A stretch of DNA of 64,000 bases from an uncultured Phocaeicola sp. (GCA_947581855.1 CANPVZ010000005.1:1-64000); one strand, 5' to 3'; shown: positions 36,317 to 47,100, counted from the first letter of the stretch. Program-made: numbers and translations. The notes: generated by a model from the letters alone, not told the origin.

Positions 36317-37639
36317 ATGAATTACAAATATTTTCCTCATACGGAGGCAGATATCGAACAGATGTTACAACGAATCGGAGTGGCTTCTCTTGATGAGCTT
36401 TATGCTGAGATTCCGGAGAGTGTCATTTGGAAAAAAGAATATAATTTACCTTCTTGCATGTCGGAGTTGGAGGTAAGAAACTATTTTGATGAATTAGGGA
36501 AGAAGAACTGTCCGTTAACAGTTTTTGCGGGTGCAGGAGCTTATGATCATTATGCCCCTTCTGTAATAAGTCAACTTATATCCCGTTCGGAGTTCCTTAC
36601 TGCATACACTCCCTATCAGCCGGAAATATCACAAGGAACTTTGCAGTACATCTTCGAATTTCAAAGTATGATATCCGAACTGACCGGATTGGAATGCACC
36701 AACGCGTCTATGTACGATGGACCTACAGCTACGGCAGAGGCTATGTTTATGGCTGTGGCATCAGTAAAGAAGAGAAATAAAGTCCTGATTTCAGAGACTG
36801 TGAATCCGAATGTCATGCGGGTGGTAAAAACGTATGCCCAATATCATGGTGTAGCGTTGGAAACCATATTGGAGAAAGAAGGATGTACGGATAAAGCTGA
36901 TATGGAGTGCAAACTTATGGCTGGAGATGTAGCGGGAGTGATTGCCGCATCGCCTAATAAATACGGTATCATTGAAGATTTTACCGGTTTTGCCGAAACT
37001 ATCCATGCGCAAAAAGCTTTATTTATCTTGAACGCCGACCCTTCCACGTTGGCTGTATTGAAGACACCCGGCGAATGGGGAGCTGATATCGCTTGCGGTG
37101 ACGGACAGACTTTGGGTATGCCGCTGAACTTTGGCGGTCCGTATGTGGGATACCTCTCTTGTAAGAAAGAGTTGGTGCGTAAACTTCCGGGACGTATTGT
37201 AGGTGCTACCAAGGATGTGGATGGTAAACGGGCCTTTGTACTTACCTTGCAGGCGCGCGAACAGCATATCCGCAGAGAAAAAGCCAACAGTAATATTTGC
37301 TCTAATCAATCGTTGATGGCCCTGTATGTCACCATTTACATGTCGTTGATGGGTAAGCAAGGCTTGCGTGAGGTGAATGAACTATCGTACAGCGGTGCCC
37401 ATTACCTGTATGATCAGTTGTTAGCTACGGGTAAGTTTACTCCGGCATTCGACAAACCCTTCTTAAAAGAGTTTGCCCTACGTACTTCCTTATGTCCGAA
37501 GACTTTGCAGGAGAAATGGAAAGAAAATGGATTCTTTGCCGGCATAGAGATAGCGGACGGTGTGTTGCTGTTCAGTGTTACGGAGAAACGGACAAAAGAA
37601 GAGATTGATAGGTTAGTTGCTTTAATAAAGGAGGTGTAG
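36317..37639 (+). CDS. gcvPA: Glycine dehydrogenase (decarboxylating) subunit 1
   Basis: The N-terminal half of the two-subunit P protein, which decarboxylates glycine with PLP and transfers the remaining methylamine to GcvH. The ATG at 36317 (MNYKYFPHTEADIEQML) is the family start, giving 440 residues; an open frame from 36218 overlaps gcvH and is not needed. Conserved blocks include FAGAGAYDHYAPSVI and YTPYQPEISQGTLQYIFEFQ. It pairs with gcvPB, three bases downstream. Confidence 0.97.
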   Translation: MNYKYFPHTEADIEQMLQRIGVASLDELYAEIPESVIWKKEYNLPSCMSELEVRNYFDELGKKNCPLTVFAGAGAYDHYAPSVISQLISRSEFLTAYTPYQPEISQGTLQYIFEFQSMISELTGLECTNASMYDGPTATAEAMFMAVASVKKRNKVLISETVNPNVMRVVKTYAQYHGVALETILEKEGCTDKADMECKLMAGDVAGVIAASPNKYGIIEDFTGFAETIHAQKALFILNADPSTLAVLKTPGEWGADIACGDGQTLGMPLNFGGPYVGYLSCKKELVRKLPGRIVGATKDVDGKRAFVLTLQAREQHIRREKANSNICSNQSLMALYVTIYMSLMGKQGLREVNELSYSGAHYLYDQLLATGKFTPAFDKPFLKEFALRTSLCPKTLQEKWKENGFFAGIEIADGVLLFSVTEKRTKEEIDRLVALIKEV

Positions 37640-37642
37640 ACT

Positions 37643-39109
37643 ATGAAATACTATGATAAACTGATATTTGAACTCTCGAAAGAGGGACGCCGTGGGTATA
37701 CGCTTCCTGAAAACCGTTTGCAGCAATATTCTACAGACACATTGCCAGCGTCATTGAAAAGAGAGGCGGAGCTGATGTTACCGGAAGTGAGCGAATTTGA
37801 TGTCGTCCGTCATTATACAAATGTATCGAATAAGAATTTCGGTGTAGATACGGGATTCTATCCGTTGGGAAGCTGCACCATGAAGTATAATCCGAAACTG
37901 AATGAAGAGATGGCGGCATTGCCGGCATTTACCTCATTGCATCCTTTGCAACCGGAAGAAACCGTGCAAGGGGCATTGGAGCTCTATTATAATCTGTCTC
38001 ATGCGTTGGCGGAGATTTCCGGTTTGGCGGAATTCACATTGAACCCTTTTGCCGGAGCACATGGAGAGTTGACCGGTTTGATGGTGATGCGGCAGTATCA
38101 TATTCAGCGAGGTGATTTGAAACGGACTAAGGTAATCGTACCGAACAGTGCTCATGGAACCAATCCTGCCAGCGCGGCGGTCTGCGGACTGGAGATTGTG
38201 GAAGTGAAATCAAAAGAGAACGGACGCATTGATGTGGCAGACTTGAAGCCATTGTTGAATGATACGATTGCTGGCATTATGATGACAAATCCTAATACGC
38301 TTGGACTTTTTGAAACCGAAGTCCTTGAGATTGCCGAATTGATACATGCCTGCGGCGGTTTGCTTTATTATGATGGAGCTAATTTGAATCCGTTGTTGGG
38401 AAAATGTCGTCCGGGCGACATGGGCTTCGATATTATGCATATAAATCTTCATAAAACGTTTTCTACACCTCACGGAGGAGGTGGACCGGGCTCCGGTCCT
38501 GTCGGCGTGGCTTCGGCTTTGGTGGATTACTTGCCGAATCCTCATGTAAAGAAGCGTGCCGACGGCACATTCTATGTAGAGAACGGTGACAAGGCTTTAG
38601 GAAGCGTTTCCGGTTTCTTGGGTAATTTCAGCGTGATGGTGCGCGCCTATACGTACATCCTCTCTTTGGGAAAGGAAAACATAAAGATGGTAGGACCGTT
38701 GGCGACTCTGAATGCCAATTATATCAAAGAATCGTTGAAAGAGGACTATTATTTGCCGATAGAGGATATCTGTAAACATGAGTTCGTGTTCGATGGGCTG
38801 GTAGACAAATCGACCGGAGTGACTACGTTGGACATAGCCAAACGCTTGCTCGATTACGGCTATCATGCGCCTACAATCTATTTCCCGTTGTTGTTCCATC
38901 AGTCTATCATGATTGAACCCACGGAAACGGAATCTATCGAAACGTTGGATGAGTTTATTCATATCATGAAAGTGGTGGCACAGGAGGCGAAGGACGATCC
39001 GGAATCGGTGAGAACGGCTCCTCATACAACGCCTGTACGCAGGTTGGATGAGACGACGGCAGCCAAACACCCTATTTTGTCTTATAGAGACTTACTTAAA
39101 GAGGTATAA
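37643..39109 (+). CDS. gcvPB: Glycine dehydrogenase (decarboxylating) subunit 2
   Basis: The PLP-binding half of the split P protein. The cofactor Lys is in [16 protein letters not shown] (about residue 271). The block [15 protein letters not shown] near 72-86 is a P-protein hallmark. The 488-residue length is usual for the two-subunit form. It follows gcvPA by three bases and precedes lpd by three bases, so the enzyme complex is made from one message. G+C content rises along gcvPA-gcvPB-lpd, which fits high expression rather than transfer. Confidence 0.97.
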   Translation: MKYYDKLIFELSKEGRRGYTLPENRLQQYSTDTLPASLKREAELMLPEVSEFDVVRHYTNVSNKNFGVDTGFYPLGSCTMKYNPKLNEEMAALPAFTSLHPLQPEETVQGALELYYNLSHALAEISGLAEFTLNPFAGAHGELTGLMVMRQYHIQRGDLKRTKVIVPNSAHGTNPASAAVCGLEIVEVKSKENGRIDVADLKPLLNDTIAGIMMTNPNTLGLFETEVLEIAELIHACGGLLYYDGANLNPLLGKCRPGDMGFDIMHINLHKTFSTPHGGGGPGSGPVGVASALVDYLPNPHVKKRADGTFYVENGDKALGSVSGFLGNFSVMVRAYTYILSLGKENIKMVGPLATLNANYIKESLKEDYYLPIEDICKHEFVFDGLVDKSTGVTTLDIAKRLLDYGYHAPTIYFPLLFHQSIMIEPTETESIETLDEFIHIMKVVAQEAKDDPESVRTAPHTTPVRRLDETTAAKHPILSYRDLLKEV

Positions 39110-39112
39110 CCT

Positions 39113-40459
39113 ATGCACACAAACATAATCATTATAGGTGCAGGCCCGGGGGGATACGAAACGGCTGTTCAGGCGGCAAAGCAGGGACTTTCTGTCACGA
39201 TATTCGAAGAGAGAAAGCCGGGCGGGACCTGTTTGAACGAAGGGTGTATCCCTACGAAATCCTTCTGCAAGAATGCGGAAGTGATGGAACAGCTCAAGGA
39301 GGCGGAGGTGTACGGAGTTGAACACCTCTCCTACTCCTTTGATTTTGCCAAAGTGGTAGAGCGTAAAAATCAGGTGGTGGAGACGCTCGGTATGGGCATT
39401 GAATCCTTGATGAAGCATAAACTGATTACCTACGTCAACGCCAAAGCGCAGTTGAAAGATACGCATACAGTGACCGCCAACGGAGAAGACTATTCCGCCG
39501 ATTATCTACTGATTGCCACCGGTTCGGTAACGAAAATGCTGCCGGTACCGGGAATGGATCTTCCCGGAGTGCTGACTTCCAAAGAGATGTTGGACATCGA
39601 CCATGTGCCCGCACGGTTGTGCGTGATTGGAGCAGGAGTCATTGGTTTGGAGTTCGCCTCTATTTTCCATCGCTTGGGCAGTCAGGTTACGATGGTGGAA
39701 TATGCCAAGGAGATTCTTCCCAATTTCGATACGGATATAGCCAAGCGTCTGAAACAGACCTTAATCAAGAAAGGTATCGGAATCGTCAACCAAGCGAAGG
39801 TAAACGCTGTGACAAAGCAAGGCGAAGCGTTGGTGGTAACCTATGAATATAAAGGAGAACAGAAAACGTGCGAAGCCGATACGGTGTTGGTAGCTGTGGG
39901 ACGTGCCCCGAATGTGCAGGCACTAAACCTCTCGGAAGTGGGTATCGACTATTCTCCGAAAGGAATTGGGGTGGATGAGAACATGCGGACAAATCTTCCT
40001 CATGTATATGCCATTGGCGATGTGAACGGGCAATGTATGTTGGCCCATGCGGCTACGTTCCAAGGCTTCCGCGCCTTGAACCGGATTCAGGGTAAAGCAG
40101 ATACTATCCGCCTCGATTTGATTCCGGCTGCGGTATTCACTTCTCCCGAAGCAGCTATGGTGGGTCTGACTGAAGAGCAGTGCAAGGAAAAAGGCATGAA
40201 GGTGACTGCCAAGAAGTCATTCTTCCGGGCCAATGGAAAAGCGTTGGCCATGAACGAGCCGGACGGATTCTGTAAGATACTCATTTCTTCGGAGGACGGT
40301 CGGGTTGTAGGTTGTCACCTGTTCGGCGCTCATGCAGCCGATTTGATTCAGGAAGTGAGTGCGCTGATGAATAAAGGAATTACCTTAGAGGAGTTTAAAC
40401 AAATCATTCACGGACATCCTACTCTTGGTGAAGTAGTGCAGAACGCACTGCATAGTTAA
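39113..40459 (+). CDS. lpdA: Dihydrolipoyl dehydrogenase
   Basis: The FAD-containing E3/L protein that re-oxidises dihydrolipoyl GcvH with NAD+. The FAD loop IIIGAGPGGYETA is at 6-18, the redox disulfide Cys40/Cys45 lies in GGTCLNEGCIPTKS, the NAD loop is CVIGAGVIGLEFASI near 172-186, and the C-terminal His-Glu pair is in HGHPTLGEVV near 435-444. The 448-residue length is standard. It closes the glycine cleavage operon, before a strong terminator. Confidence 0.96.
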   Translation: MHTNIIIIGAGPGGYETAVQAAKQGLSVTIFEERKPGGTCLNEGCIPTKSFCKNAEVMEQLKEAEVYGVEHLSYSFDFAKVVERKNQVVETLGMGIESLMKHKLITYVNAKAQLKDTHTVTANGEDYSADYLLIATGSVTKMLPVPGMDLPGVLTSKEMLDIDHVPARLCVIGAGVIGLEFASIFHRLGSQVTMVEYAKEILPNFDTDIAKRLKQTLIKKGIGIVNQAKVNAVTKQGEALVVTYEYKGEQKTCEADTVLVAVGRAPNVQALNLSEVGIDYSPKGIGVDENMRTNLPHVYAIGDVNGQCMLAHAATFQGFRALNRIQGKADTIRLDLIPAAVFTSPEAAMVGLTEEQCKEKGMKVTAKKSFFRANGKALAMNEPDGFCKILISSEDGRVVGCHLFGAHAADLIQEVSALMNKGITLEEFKQIIHGHPTLGEVVQNALHS

Positions 40460-40502
40460 GGATGGAACGTGAAGTGCATCGGCAAAGAAAACATATCAGC
40501 AT

Positions 40503-40543
40503 AAAGCGTGGCGAATCGACCGCAACACTCTTCGCCACGCTTT
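40503..40543 (+). terminator. Terminator of the gcv operon
   Basis: A perfect 13-bp stem AAAGCGTGGCGAA/TTCGCCACGCTTT with a 15-base loop, followed by TTTG, 43 bases after the lpd stop codon. Confidence 0.75.
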
Positions 40544-41234
40544 TGCGATTACATTCCGGACTTTCCTGTTTATCTTTCTCGGATACATTGCTGTATTCCA
40601 TGCAAATGGCTTATCACTAAATAAAATCCTGCCTATAATCAGCGATACCGGTTCGAAGTAACAATTAAAAGATTATTTAAAAGATGGTCTATTTCGAACA
40701 GATACGAAGTAACAAAGGTGCTTCTTTTCTCGTTTTCTATTCTCGTTTCCTTGGGTGCAAGCGGCCAGTCCGAAAAGTCGGTTTCTAAACTTGTCATCGG
40801 TCGTATGCAAGATTGTCTTTGTCGCATGAAACACATCGAATATTTATTCCTCCTTTGTCTGATAGACATACATAAAGAAAAAGAAGTAAAGCGCTGCACG
40901 TTTTTCGGGGTTCATTCGTTTCTTTTCTGTTTCGTCCGCCGTGCAGCTAATAGGATGTCTCTCTTTTTGTTTGGTTTTTCTGTTCCGGATGCTAGAGATG
41001 CGCAAGATACTCGTGAATGTTTTAAAAAATATCTTTCACCTTCACATATATTCTATATATAATTATATATCAATATATTATGTATAAATAGTTGTGAAGG
41101 ATTTATTCTATTATCTGTATATAACTTGAAAAAATAGTCGCTATTTAATACTATTTAGCATTTTAAATCTCTTAAATAGACCCGACTTAAAGGCTTTCTC
41201 AGGGATAACCCTTGGCTGTATCATTTAAATAGTG
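40544..41234. other. Gene-free interval at the left edge of the accessory segment
   Basis: No convincing gene is seen in about 690 bases. An 11-bp direct repeat CGAAGTAACAA occurs at 40654 and 40705. An inverted repeat CCTTCACA/TGTGAAGG (41039-41046 and 41093-41100) encloses a very AT-rich loop of TATA-like sequence. These could be regulatory or recombination sites, but there is no further evidence. Confidence 0.4.
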
Positions 41235-41242
41235 TATATTTG
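41235..41242 (+). promoter_or_regulatory. -7 box of the DUF6078-like gene
   Basis: TATATTTG matches TAnnTTTG, with CTTG (one mismatch from TTTG) at 41211-41214, 20 bases upstream. The start codon is 27 bases downstream. Confidence 0.5.
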
Positions 41243-41269
41243 TTGATAAACAAAGTAATTACGTGAACT

Positions 41270-41698
41270 ATGGAAAACAAGAAAATCCCCGCCGGATTAA
41301 GTGGAAATCTTACCGTATGCTTCCTGGAAGGATGTCCGTGGGCAGCCAAGTGTGTCAGGCATTTGGCATACGAGCAATTCGGAAACGACCGCCACTATGG
41401 CAGTGCCGTGCATCCCTCCTCGCTTCGTGAAGACGGCTGCGACATGTTCAGCGAAGCCAGGTTGAAACGATTTGCCAAGGGAGCCACCCATCTCTACGAT
41501 GAGGTGCGGATGAAGCACTACGCTTCTATCAGGCACCAGGTCATCCGCATTTTGCACGGACGCGACACCTATTATCGCTGTCTTAATGGTAAACGTTTGA
41601 TAACGGAGTCGGAACAGCAACAGGTTCGCAACCTTTTCGTATCGTACGGATACCCTGTCTCCAACCTGTTTGATGAGTATGTAGAGCAATATGGGTAG
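41270..41698 (+). CDS. Conserved Bacteroides protein (DUF6078-like)
   Basis: A 142-residue cytoplasmic protein with no signal or membrane segment. The N-terminal pattern CFLEGCPWAAKCVRHLAYEQ (Cys17, Cys22 and Cys28) and a later Cys50 resemble the cysteine pattern of the DUF6078 family common in Bacteroides. The middle is basic and helical (EARLKRFAKGATHLYDEVRMKHYASIRHQVIRILHGRDTYYRCLNG). The cysteine set could bind a metal. Its gene lies upstream of the VirE-type gene on the same strand but 459 bases apart, with a GTTGC-rich stretch between. Function is unknown. Confidence 0.65.
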   Translation: MENKKIPAGLSGNLTVCFLEGCPWAAKCVRHLAYEQFGNDRHYGSAVHPSSLREDGCDMFSEARLKRFAKGATHLYDEVRMKHYASIRHQVIRILHGRDTYYRCLNGKRLITESEQQQVRNLFVSYGYPVSNLFDEYVEQYG

Positions 41699-42010
41699 AG
41701 CGAACATACGCTTGCAACAACTGTTGCAATAGGCATGCAACGGTAGTTGCACATGTTATCATACTCCTGTCGCAATGGTCTTTCCATTGTTGTTGCATAT
41801 ATTGTCTCCTAGAGCTTGCAGACATTGTCGGGGTGTCATTGTCGCTGTTGTTTTGTTGTTGTCGCGCTTGCTGTTTCGCTGTATTCGTGGCTGTTATTTT
41901 AGCTCTTGCGGCTGTTGCTTTGTTGCCGTGTCGGCGGTTGCCTCATGGTTGTCGCAATCGTTGTTTGAGGGTTGCCGTGGCTACGGCTCCGTTGTATTTC
42001 CACACGGCAA
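41699..42010. repeat. GTTGC/GTCGC-rich stretch with three successive dyads
   Basis: The first 90 bases hold three consecutive inverted repeats: TTGCAACA-AC-TGTTGCAA (41712-41729, perfect), TGCAAC-GGTA-GTTGCA (41736-41751) and CAATGG-TCTTT-CCATTG (about 41772-41788). From 41790 to 42000 the plus strand is strongly T+G-rich and repeats GTTGC, GTCGC and GTTGT many times; TGTCGCAAT occurs twice (41768 and 41949). It has no coding character. The layout resembles an iteron-like or protein-binding region ahead of a replication-type ATPase, but may be simple low-complexity sequence. Confidence 0.4.
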
Positions 42011-42157
42011 GCCCTTCTTCCCTGTTCGCTTCGGTTGTCCTGAAGCCGTTAGACAGAGCATGGCACAGGGCCACGCTTTCACAGATATCCGGGGAAAGGA
42101 AGTATTTCTGTTTTGATAAACCTGTTTCATGTAATCATAAAAAAGTACGTATACCTT

Positions 42158-43996
42158 ATGAACTATAATCCCAAAATCACCTTGGTAAGAGTTGACGCCA
42201 AACAAGCGACTAACAAAGTATCGGAATCTCCCCTTCATAAACTCCTCGAGAAAATCAGGAAGAACGTGGATAACCCCGATTTGCACACGTTGAGGACGAA
42301 TGTGAGGTTCAATCGCCCCTACATTCCCCGCGGTTACGAACGCCTGCATCGAATCTACCCGACGGTCCGGCTGAAGAAAACGGAGGACGGACAGCTCTAT
42401 CCATCCGATTACAGCGACTTGTTATTGTTGTCGGCCGGCCCCATTTTCGAAGAAGAAAAGTTGGAGAAGGTAAAGCAACAGACCAAAGTGCTCCCTTCTA
42501 CCCTTGCGGCCTTTGTGGGTGCCGGCGGGAGAAGCGTGAAGATACTGGTGCGGATTACGTTGCCCGATTCACAACGGCGCCACAACGAGGTGGAAATGGA
42601 GCATTTCTTCCGGAAAGCCTACGAAATGGCTTCATCGCTCTACACCTCTCTTTTGCAGGTAGCGGTAGTGCCTGCGGGCATTCACGACGGCTCTTCGCCG
42701 GTGATGGCCAGTTGTCGTCTGACTGCCGATGAGGCGCCGCTGCTGGTGGAGCAAGTCGTACCCCTGAGGATAGACGGCAGCGAGCCGATAGCAGTCACCG
42801 CTATACCACCCTCCTACACTGCCTCCGATTCTCCGGCTGGGTATAGCAATAAAGTGAGAGCGCTTGTCGATTTTCTGAATCAACGGTACGATTTCCGATA
42901 CAATTCGATACGCGGTACCACAGAATATCTTGATAAGCGGAAAGCCTATTGGGGATGGCGGATGACCGACTTGAGATTTATCAACGCCCTTTCGCTCGAT
43001 GCACGTGAGGCCGGTATAGAGGCCACTCCCAAAGAGGTGATGACCTATCTCAACTCGTCGCGTATCCCCACGGTCGATCCGGTCGACCGTTACATTGTGG
43101 AGGTAATGGGTCAATGGGACGGGCACGATTACATCGGCGACTTAGCCGACTGTGTACGGACGGATTTACCCCAATGGAAAGCGTGGTTCCGGCTATGGTT
43201 TATCGGTATGGTCGCGCAGTGGATGGGATACAACCGTCGGTATGGCAACAGCATCGCGCCTTTGCTGGTCTCTCCCCAAGGGTGGCATAAATCGACCTTT
43301 TGCAGCCAACTGCTCCCTCCGGAGCTCAGGTGGGGCTATATCGACAGTCTGAAGATGGACAACCAACGCCTTGTGATGCAGTCGATGTGCGAATTCCTGT
43401 TGATAAATATCGATGAGTTCAACAGTATTTCTAAAAAGACTCAGGAAGGATTCCTGAAGAATACCATGCAACTTGCGACCATCTCATTGAAACGTCCCTA
43501 TGCGCGTGGCATTGTGCAAGAGAGGCGTATGGCGTCGTTCATCGCCACCTCCAACCTTACCGATATCCTCTCCGACCCTTCCGGCTCGCGCCGTTTCTTT
43601 GTAGTCGACATCACCGAGCCTATCCGCATGGAGAGTCCCATCCCTTACACACAGCTCTATGCACAGGCGGTGGCAGCCGTGCGGAACAACGAACGCCGAT
43701 GGTTCGACGACAAGGACCTCGAGGCCGTGATGTCGCATAACCGCCGCTACGCCTTGCTCAGCAGCGCCGACATGTATTTCCACAACTATTTCGAGGCTGC
43801 CTTGCCGGACGATCCCGATGCTATGTGGATGACTGCTACCGACATTTACGACTATATCCGTCATCGGGCAGGTGCAACCGCTGTTACCGAAAGCCTTGCG
43901 GCATTCAGCCGTTACCTCTCTAATGTGCCCGGCATGGAGAAGACGCATACCAGAAGCGGCAACGTATACAGGGTGAAGTATACCGGAAAGCGTTGA
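42158..43996 (+). CDS. VirE/VapE family P-loop protein (BT4734-like)
   Basis: A 612-residue protein of the Bacteroidetes BT4734 type. The N-terminal VirE_N-like domain (about 1-225) contains VGAGGRSVKILVRI near 123-136. The VapE ATPase domain follows from about 260: Walker A LLVSPQGWHKSTF near 365-377 with Trp-His inside the loop, Walker B EFLLINIDEFN near 406-416, and an arginine-finger region SNLTDILSDPSGSRRFFV near 460-477. A DUF3874-like tail closes it. VapE proteins act as helicase/primase-like replication factors in phage satellites; the role of the chromosomal Bacteroides copies is not settled. The ATG at 42158 fits the family; the gene is much richer in G+C than its neighbours. Confidence 0.85.
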   Translation: MNYNPKITLVRVDAKQATNKVSESPLHKLLEKIRKNVDNPDLHTLRTNVRFNRPYIPRGYERLHRIYPTVRLKKTEDGQLYPSDYSDLLLLSAGPIFEEEKLEKVKQQTKVLPSTLAAFVGAGGRSVKILVRITLPDSQRRHNEVEMEHFFRKAYEMASSLYTSLLQVAVVPAGIHDGSSPVMASCRLTADEAPLLVEQVVPLRIDGSEPIAVTAIPPSYTASDSPAGYSNKVRALVDFLNQRYDFRYNSIRGTTEYLDKRKAYWGWRMTDLRFINALSLDAREAGIEATPKEVMTYLNSSRIPTVDPVDRYIVEVMGQWDGHDYIGDLADCVRTDLPQWKAWFRLWFIGMVAQWMGYNRRYGNSIAPLLVSPQGWHKSTFCSQLLPPELRWGYIDSLKMDNQRLVMQSMCEFLLINIDEFNSISKKTQEGFLKNTMQLATISLKRPYARGIVQERRMASFIATSNLTDILSDPSGSRRFFVVDITEPIRMESPIPYTQLYAQAVAAVRNNERRWFDDKDLEAVMSHNRRYALLSSADMYFHNYFEAALPDDPDAMWMTATDIYDYIRHRAGATAVTESLAAFSRYLSNVPGMEKTHTRSGNVYRVKYTGKR

Positions 43997-43998
43997 TG

Positions 43999-44081
43999 AA
44001 TAAGACTTTTCTGGATTTGTTGAGAATAAATCACTTTCTTGTTCATCCATAAAGTCTTATTGGGGATTTATTCTATCTTTG
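43999..44081 (+). promoter_or_regulatory. Interleaved inverted repeats and -7 box ahead of the helicase fusion
   Basis: Arm A AATAAGACTT (43999-44008) pairs with A' AAGTCTTATT (44052-44061), and arm B GAATAAATC (44023-44031) pairs with B' GATTTATTC (44065-44073). The order A-B-A'-B' is interleaved, as in a pseudoknot, rather than nested. B' abuts TATCTTTG (44074-44081), a TAnnTTTG box 97 bases before the helicase start. The arms may be operator half-sites or an RNA switch; A/A' may also terminate the VirE transcript. Confidence 0.45.
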
Positions 44082-44178
44082 CAAATGACATTGGGTTATT
44101 GTACCTGAACAACGATAAGAGAACTATGCGAATATACAATAAATCTTAAGTGCGGAATAATTTGTTGTAGTTGAGAAT

Positions 44179-47100
44179 ATGTCAATATGGAGCAGACTCA
44201 TAGGAATAAGGAATGCTGAGGGCACAAATAATGCCATCAGTGATGAAACTGCATCTGTATCGTGTGATGTTTCACATTATGCCATAGTAGATGTTGAAGT
44301 TGGGTTGAAAGATCGAAAAATCCATGATATTGGAGCTGTTCGCTATGATGGTGCAATCTATCATAAAGCTTCGAAAGATGAACTGTTTGAATTTCTTGGT
44401 GACACGGATTATATTTGTGGCCACAATATCATTCACCATGATGCTAAATATCTGTTTACTGATAAAACATGTCGTTGGATTTTAGTCGATACACTTTATG
44501 TTTCGCCTTTATTGTTTCCAGAACGACCTTACCATAGGCTTGTGAAAGATGACAAGCTGATAAGTGATCAGATGAACAATCCTGTAAATGATTGCGAGAA
44601 AGCAAAAAACTTGCTATTGGATGAAATAGCGCATTGGAATTCGTTACCGGATGAAAAGCGCAGACTATTTGCATCGTTGCTAAAGGACAAGAAAGAGTTT
44701 GAGGGATTTCTCAGCATGGTGAATGCGGAACATGTCAATGAGGGGGTACCTGAACTAATAAAACATCTTTATGTAGGAAAAATTTGCCAACATGCCGATC
44801 TTGACATGCTTATCGGGCAATATCCATGTGGATTGGCATACGCATTGGCTCTCATCGACACTACAGACTGCCGCTCCATTACTCCCGGATGGGTACTTCA
44901 TAATTATCCCGAAGTGGAATTCATCGTGAAACTCTTGCGTCACAATGGTTGTAATGAAGGCTGTGTCTATTGCAATACCCAGCTAAATGTGCTCCATAAC
45001 TTAAAAGCATTCTTCGGATATGAACAATTCCGCACTTACGAAGGTGAACCGCTCCAAGAGAAAGCAGCTCAGGCTGCAGTAAAAGGTCGGTCGCTACTGG
45101 CAATATTTCCTACCGGTGGCGGAAAATCACTTACTTTCCAGTTGCCGGCACTCATGGCTGGCCGTTCTGTACATGGGCTTACTGTTGTTATTTCACCGTT
45201 GCAGTCGCTAATGAAAGACCAAGTGGATAACCTTGCCAGCAAAGGTATTACGGATGCTGTAACCATTAATGGTTTGTTAGACCCTATCACAAGGGCACTA
45301 TCGATACAAAGAGTTCAAGAGGGAGAAGCATCACTTTTGTATATATCTCCCGAAATGCTTCGATCAAAAACTATCGAAAGAATTTTGATGGCACGCCATG
45401 TTGTGAGATTTGTGATAGACGAAGCGCACTGCTTTTCTTCATGGGGACAGGATTTCAGGGTTGACTATCTCTATATAGGCAAATTCATTCGGGAATACCA
45501 GCAAAAGAAAAGATGTAAATCCCCGATACCTGTGTCCTGCTTTACGGCTACGGCAAAACAGAAAGTAGTACAAGATATCTGCGACTATTTCAAGCAAACA
45601 TTGAATTTAGACTTAGCGATGTTTGCATCAACAGCTTCGAGAAAAAATCTGCGCTATTCCGTCATACATGCCGAAAGTGACGATGATAAATATTTAAAAC
45701 TGAGAGAACTTGTGGCCGAGTCCGATTGTCCGACAATTGTTTATGTATCACGCACCAAACGGACAAAGGAACTAGCTGCCAGATTGACCCGCGATGGTTA
45801 CAAGGCATTGCCTTTTAATGGGAAGATGGAATCTGATGAAAAGATTGCCAACCAAGATGCATTTATGAATGACCAAGTACGCATCATCGTAGCCACGTCA
45901 GCTTTTGGCATGGGGGTAGACAAAAAAGATGTCGGTGTTGTGGTTCATTACGACATATCTGAATCGCTTGAGAATTATGTTCAGGAGTCAGGCAGGGCCG
46001 GTCGTGATCCCAGTCTTAGCGCACGTTGTTATGTGCTTTATAGTGACAACGATTTAGATAAGCATTTTATACTATTGAATCAAACAAAATTAAGTATTAG
46101 TGAAATACAACAAGTTTGGAAGGCTGTAAAAAGCTTTACTAAGCAACGTGTGGAAATTAGCTGTTCTGCATTGGAAATTGCGCGACAAGCAGGATGGGAT
46201 GATTCGGTATTCGATATTGAAACTCGTGTACGGACGGCTTTAGCAGCTTTGGAGCAAAGTGGATATCTGATAAGAGGAAACAATGTACCTCATGTATATG
46301 CTACTGGTATTACGGTAAAGAATGTGGATGAAGCAAGAAAGCGTATATCCGCGTCACTGCTTTTTGGCAGTGACGAAATAGAGAAGGCTGTCCGAATCAT
46401 CAAATCATTGATATCCCAAAAGCACCTTGCCAAAGCCCAAGGTGCAGAAGCGGAATCACGAATTGATTATCTGGCAGATATATTGGGGATAAGCAAAAGA
46501 GAAATTATATCTGTTGTGGAACGGATGAGACAGGATGGTATTTTGGCAGACAGTAAAGATATATCTGCCTATTTGTTGGATGCAGGTGACTCGGAACGAA
46601 AGTCACGATTACTCCTTGAACGTTTTGCCAAACTTGAACAATACCTTCTCTATCATATTCCTGACGAATCTTTGCGTATATCATGCAAGCAACTGAATGA
46701 TAATGCGGTGAACGATGGAATCAATACATCTACAGAAAAGGATATTCGGACACTGCTCTACTTCCTCACTGTTAAAGGATATACTCGTAAGAGAGAGGAT
46801 GCAGTTCACAATATGGAAATAAGTCGGCAAGCAGATATGGAATTAACTATCAAGCGATTTGAGAAGCGGTTGGAAATAAGTCGTTTCGCAGTGGAATGGC
46901 TATACAAGTTGATCTCGGATAAAGACAAGGAAAACTTGCAAAACAAAGCTGTTCAATTTTCCGTAGTAGAACTTCTGAATCAAATAAAGTCAAGACCTCA
47001 GTCCCTTTTTGGCGTACTTGATGATATTCAGTTGGAAGACGTGGAGGAAGCGCTCCTATATCTGTCGAAAATCGGTGCATTGAAACTTGATGGTGGCTTT

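Noticed and set aside
40718..41062. 114-codon frame after the gcv operon
   Set aside because: Residue composition is not protein-like, there is no promoter box or ribosome site, and it overlaps another frame on the opposite strand.
41775..42116. Cys/Ala/Leu-rich open frame of 113 codons upstream of the VirE-type gene
   Set aside because: It lies in the GTTGC-rich, T+G-biased stretch and reads as low-complexity translation; no start signal or family resemblance.
43484..44050. 188-codon frame antisense to the VirE-type gene
   Set aside because: It is one of several long frames opposite G+C-rich genes (also opposite gcvPB and the MATE gene) and has no start signal or recognisable domain.
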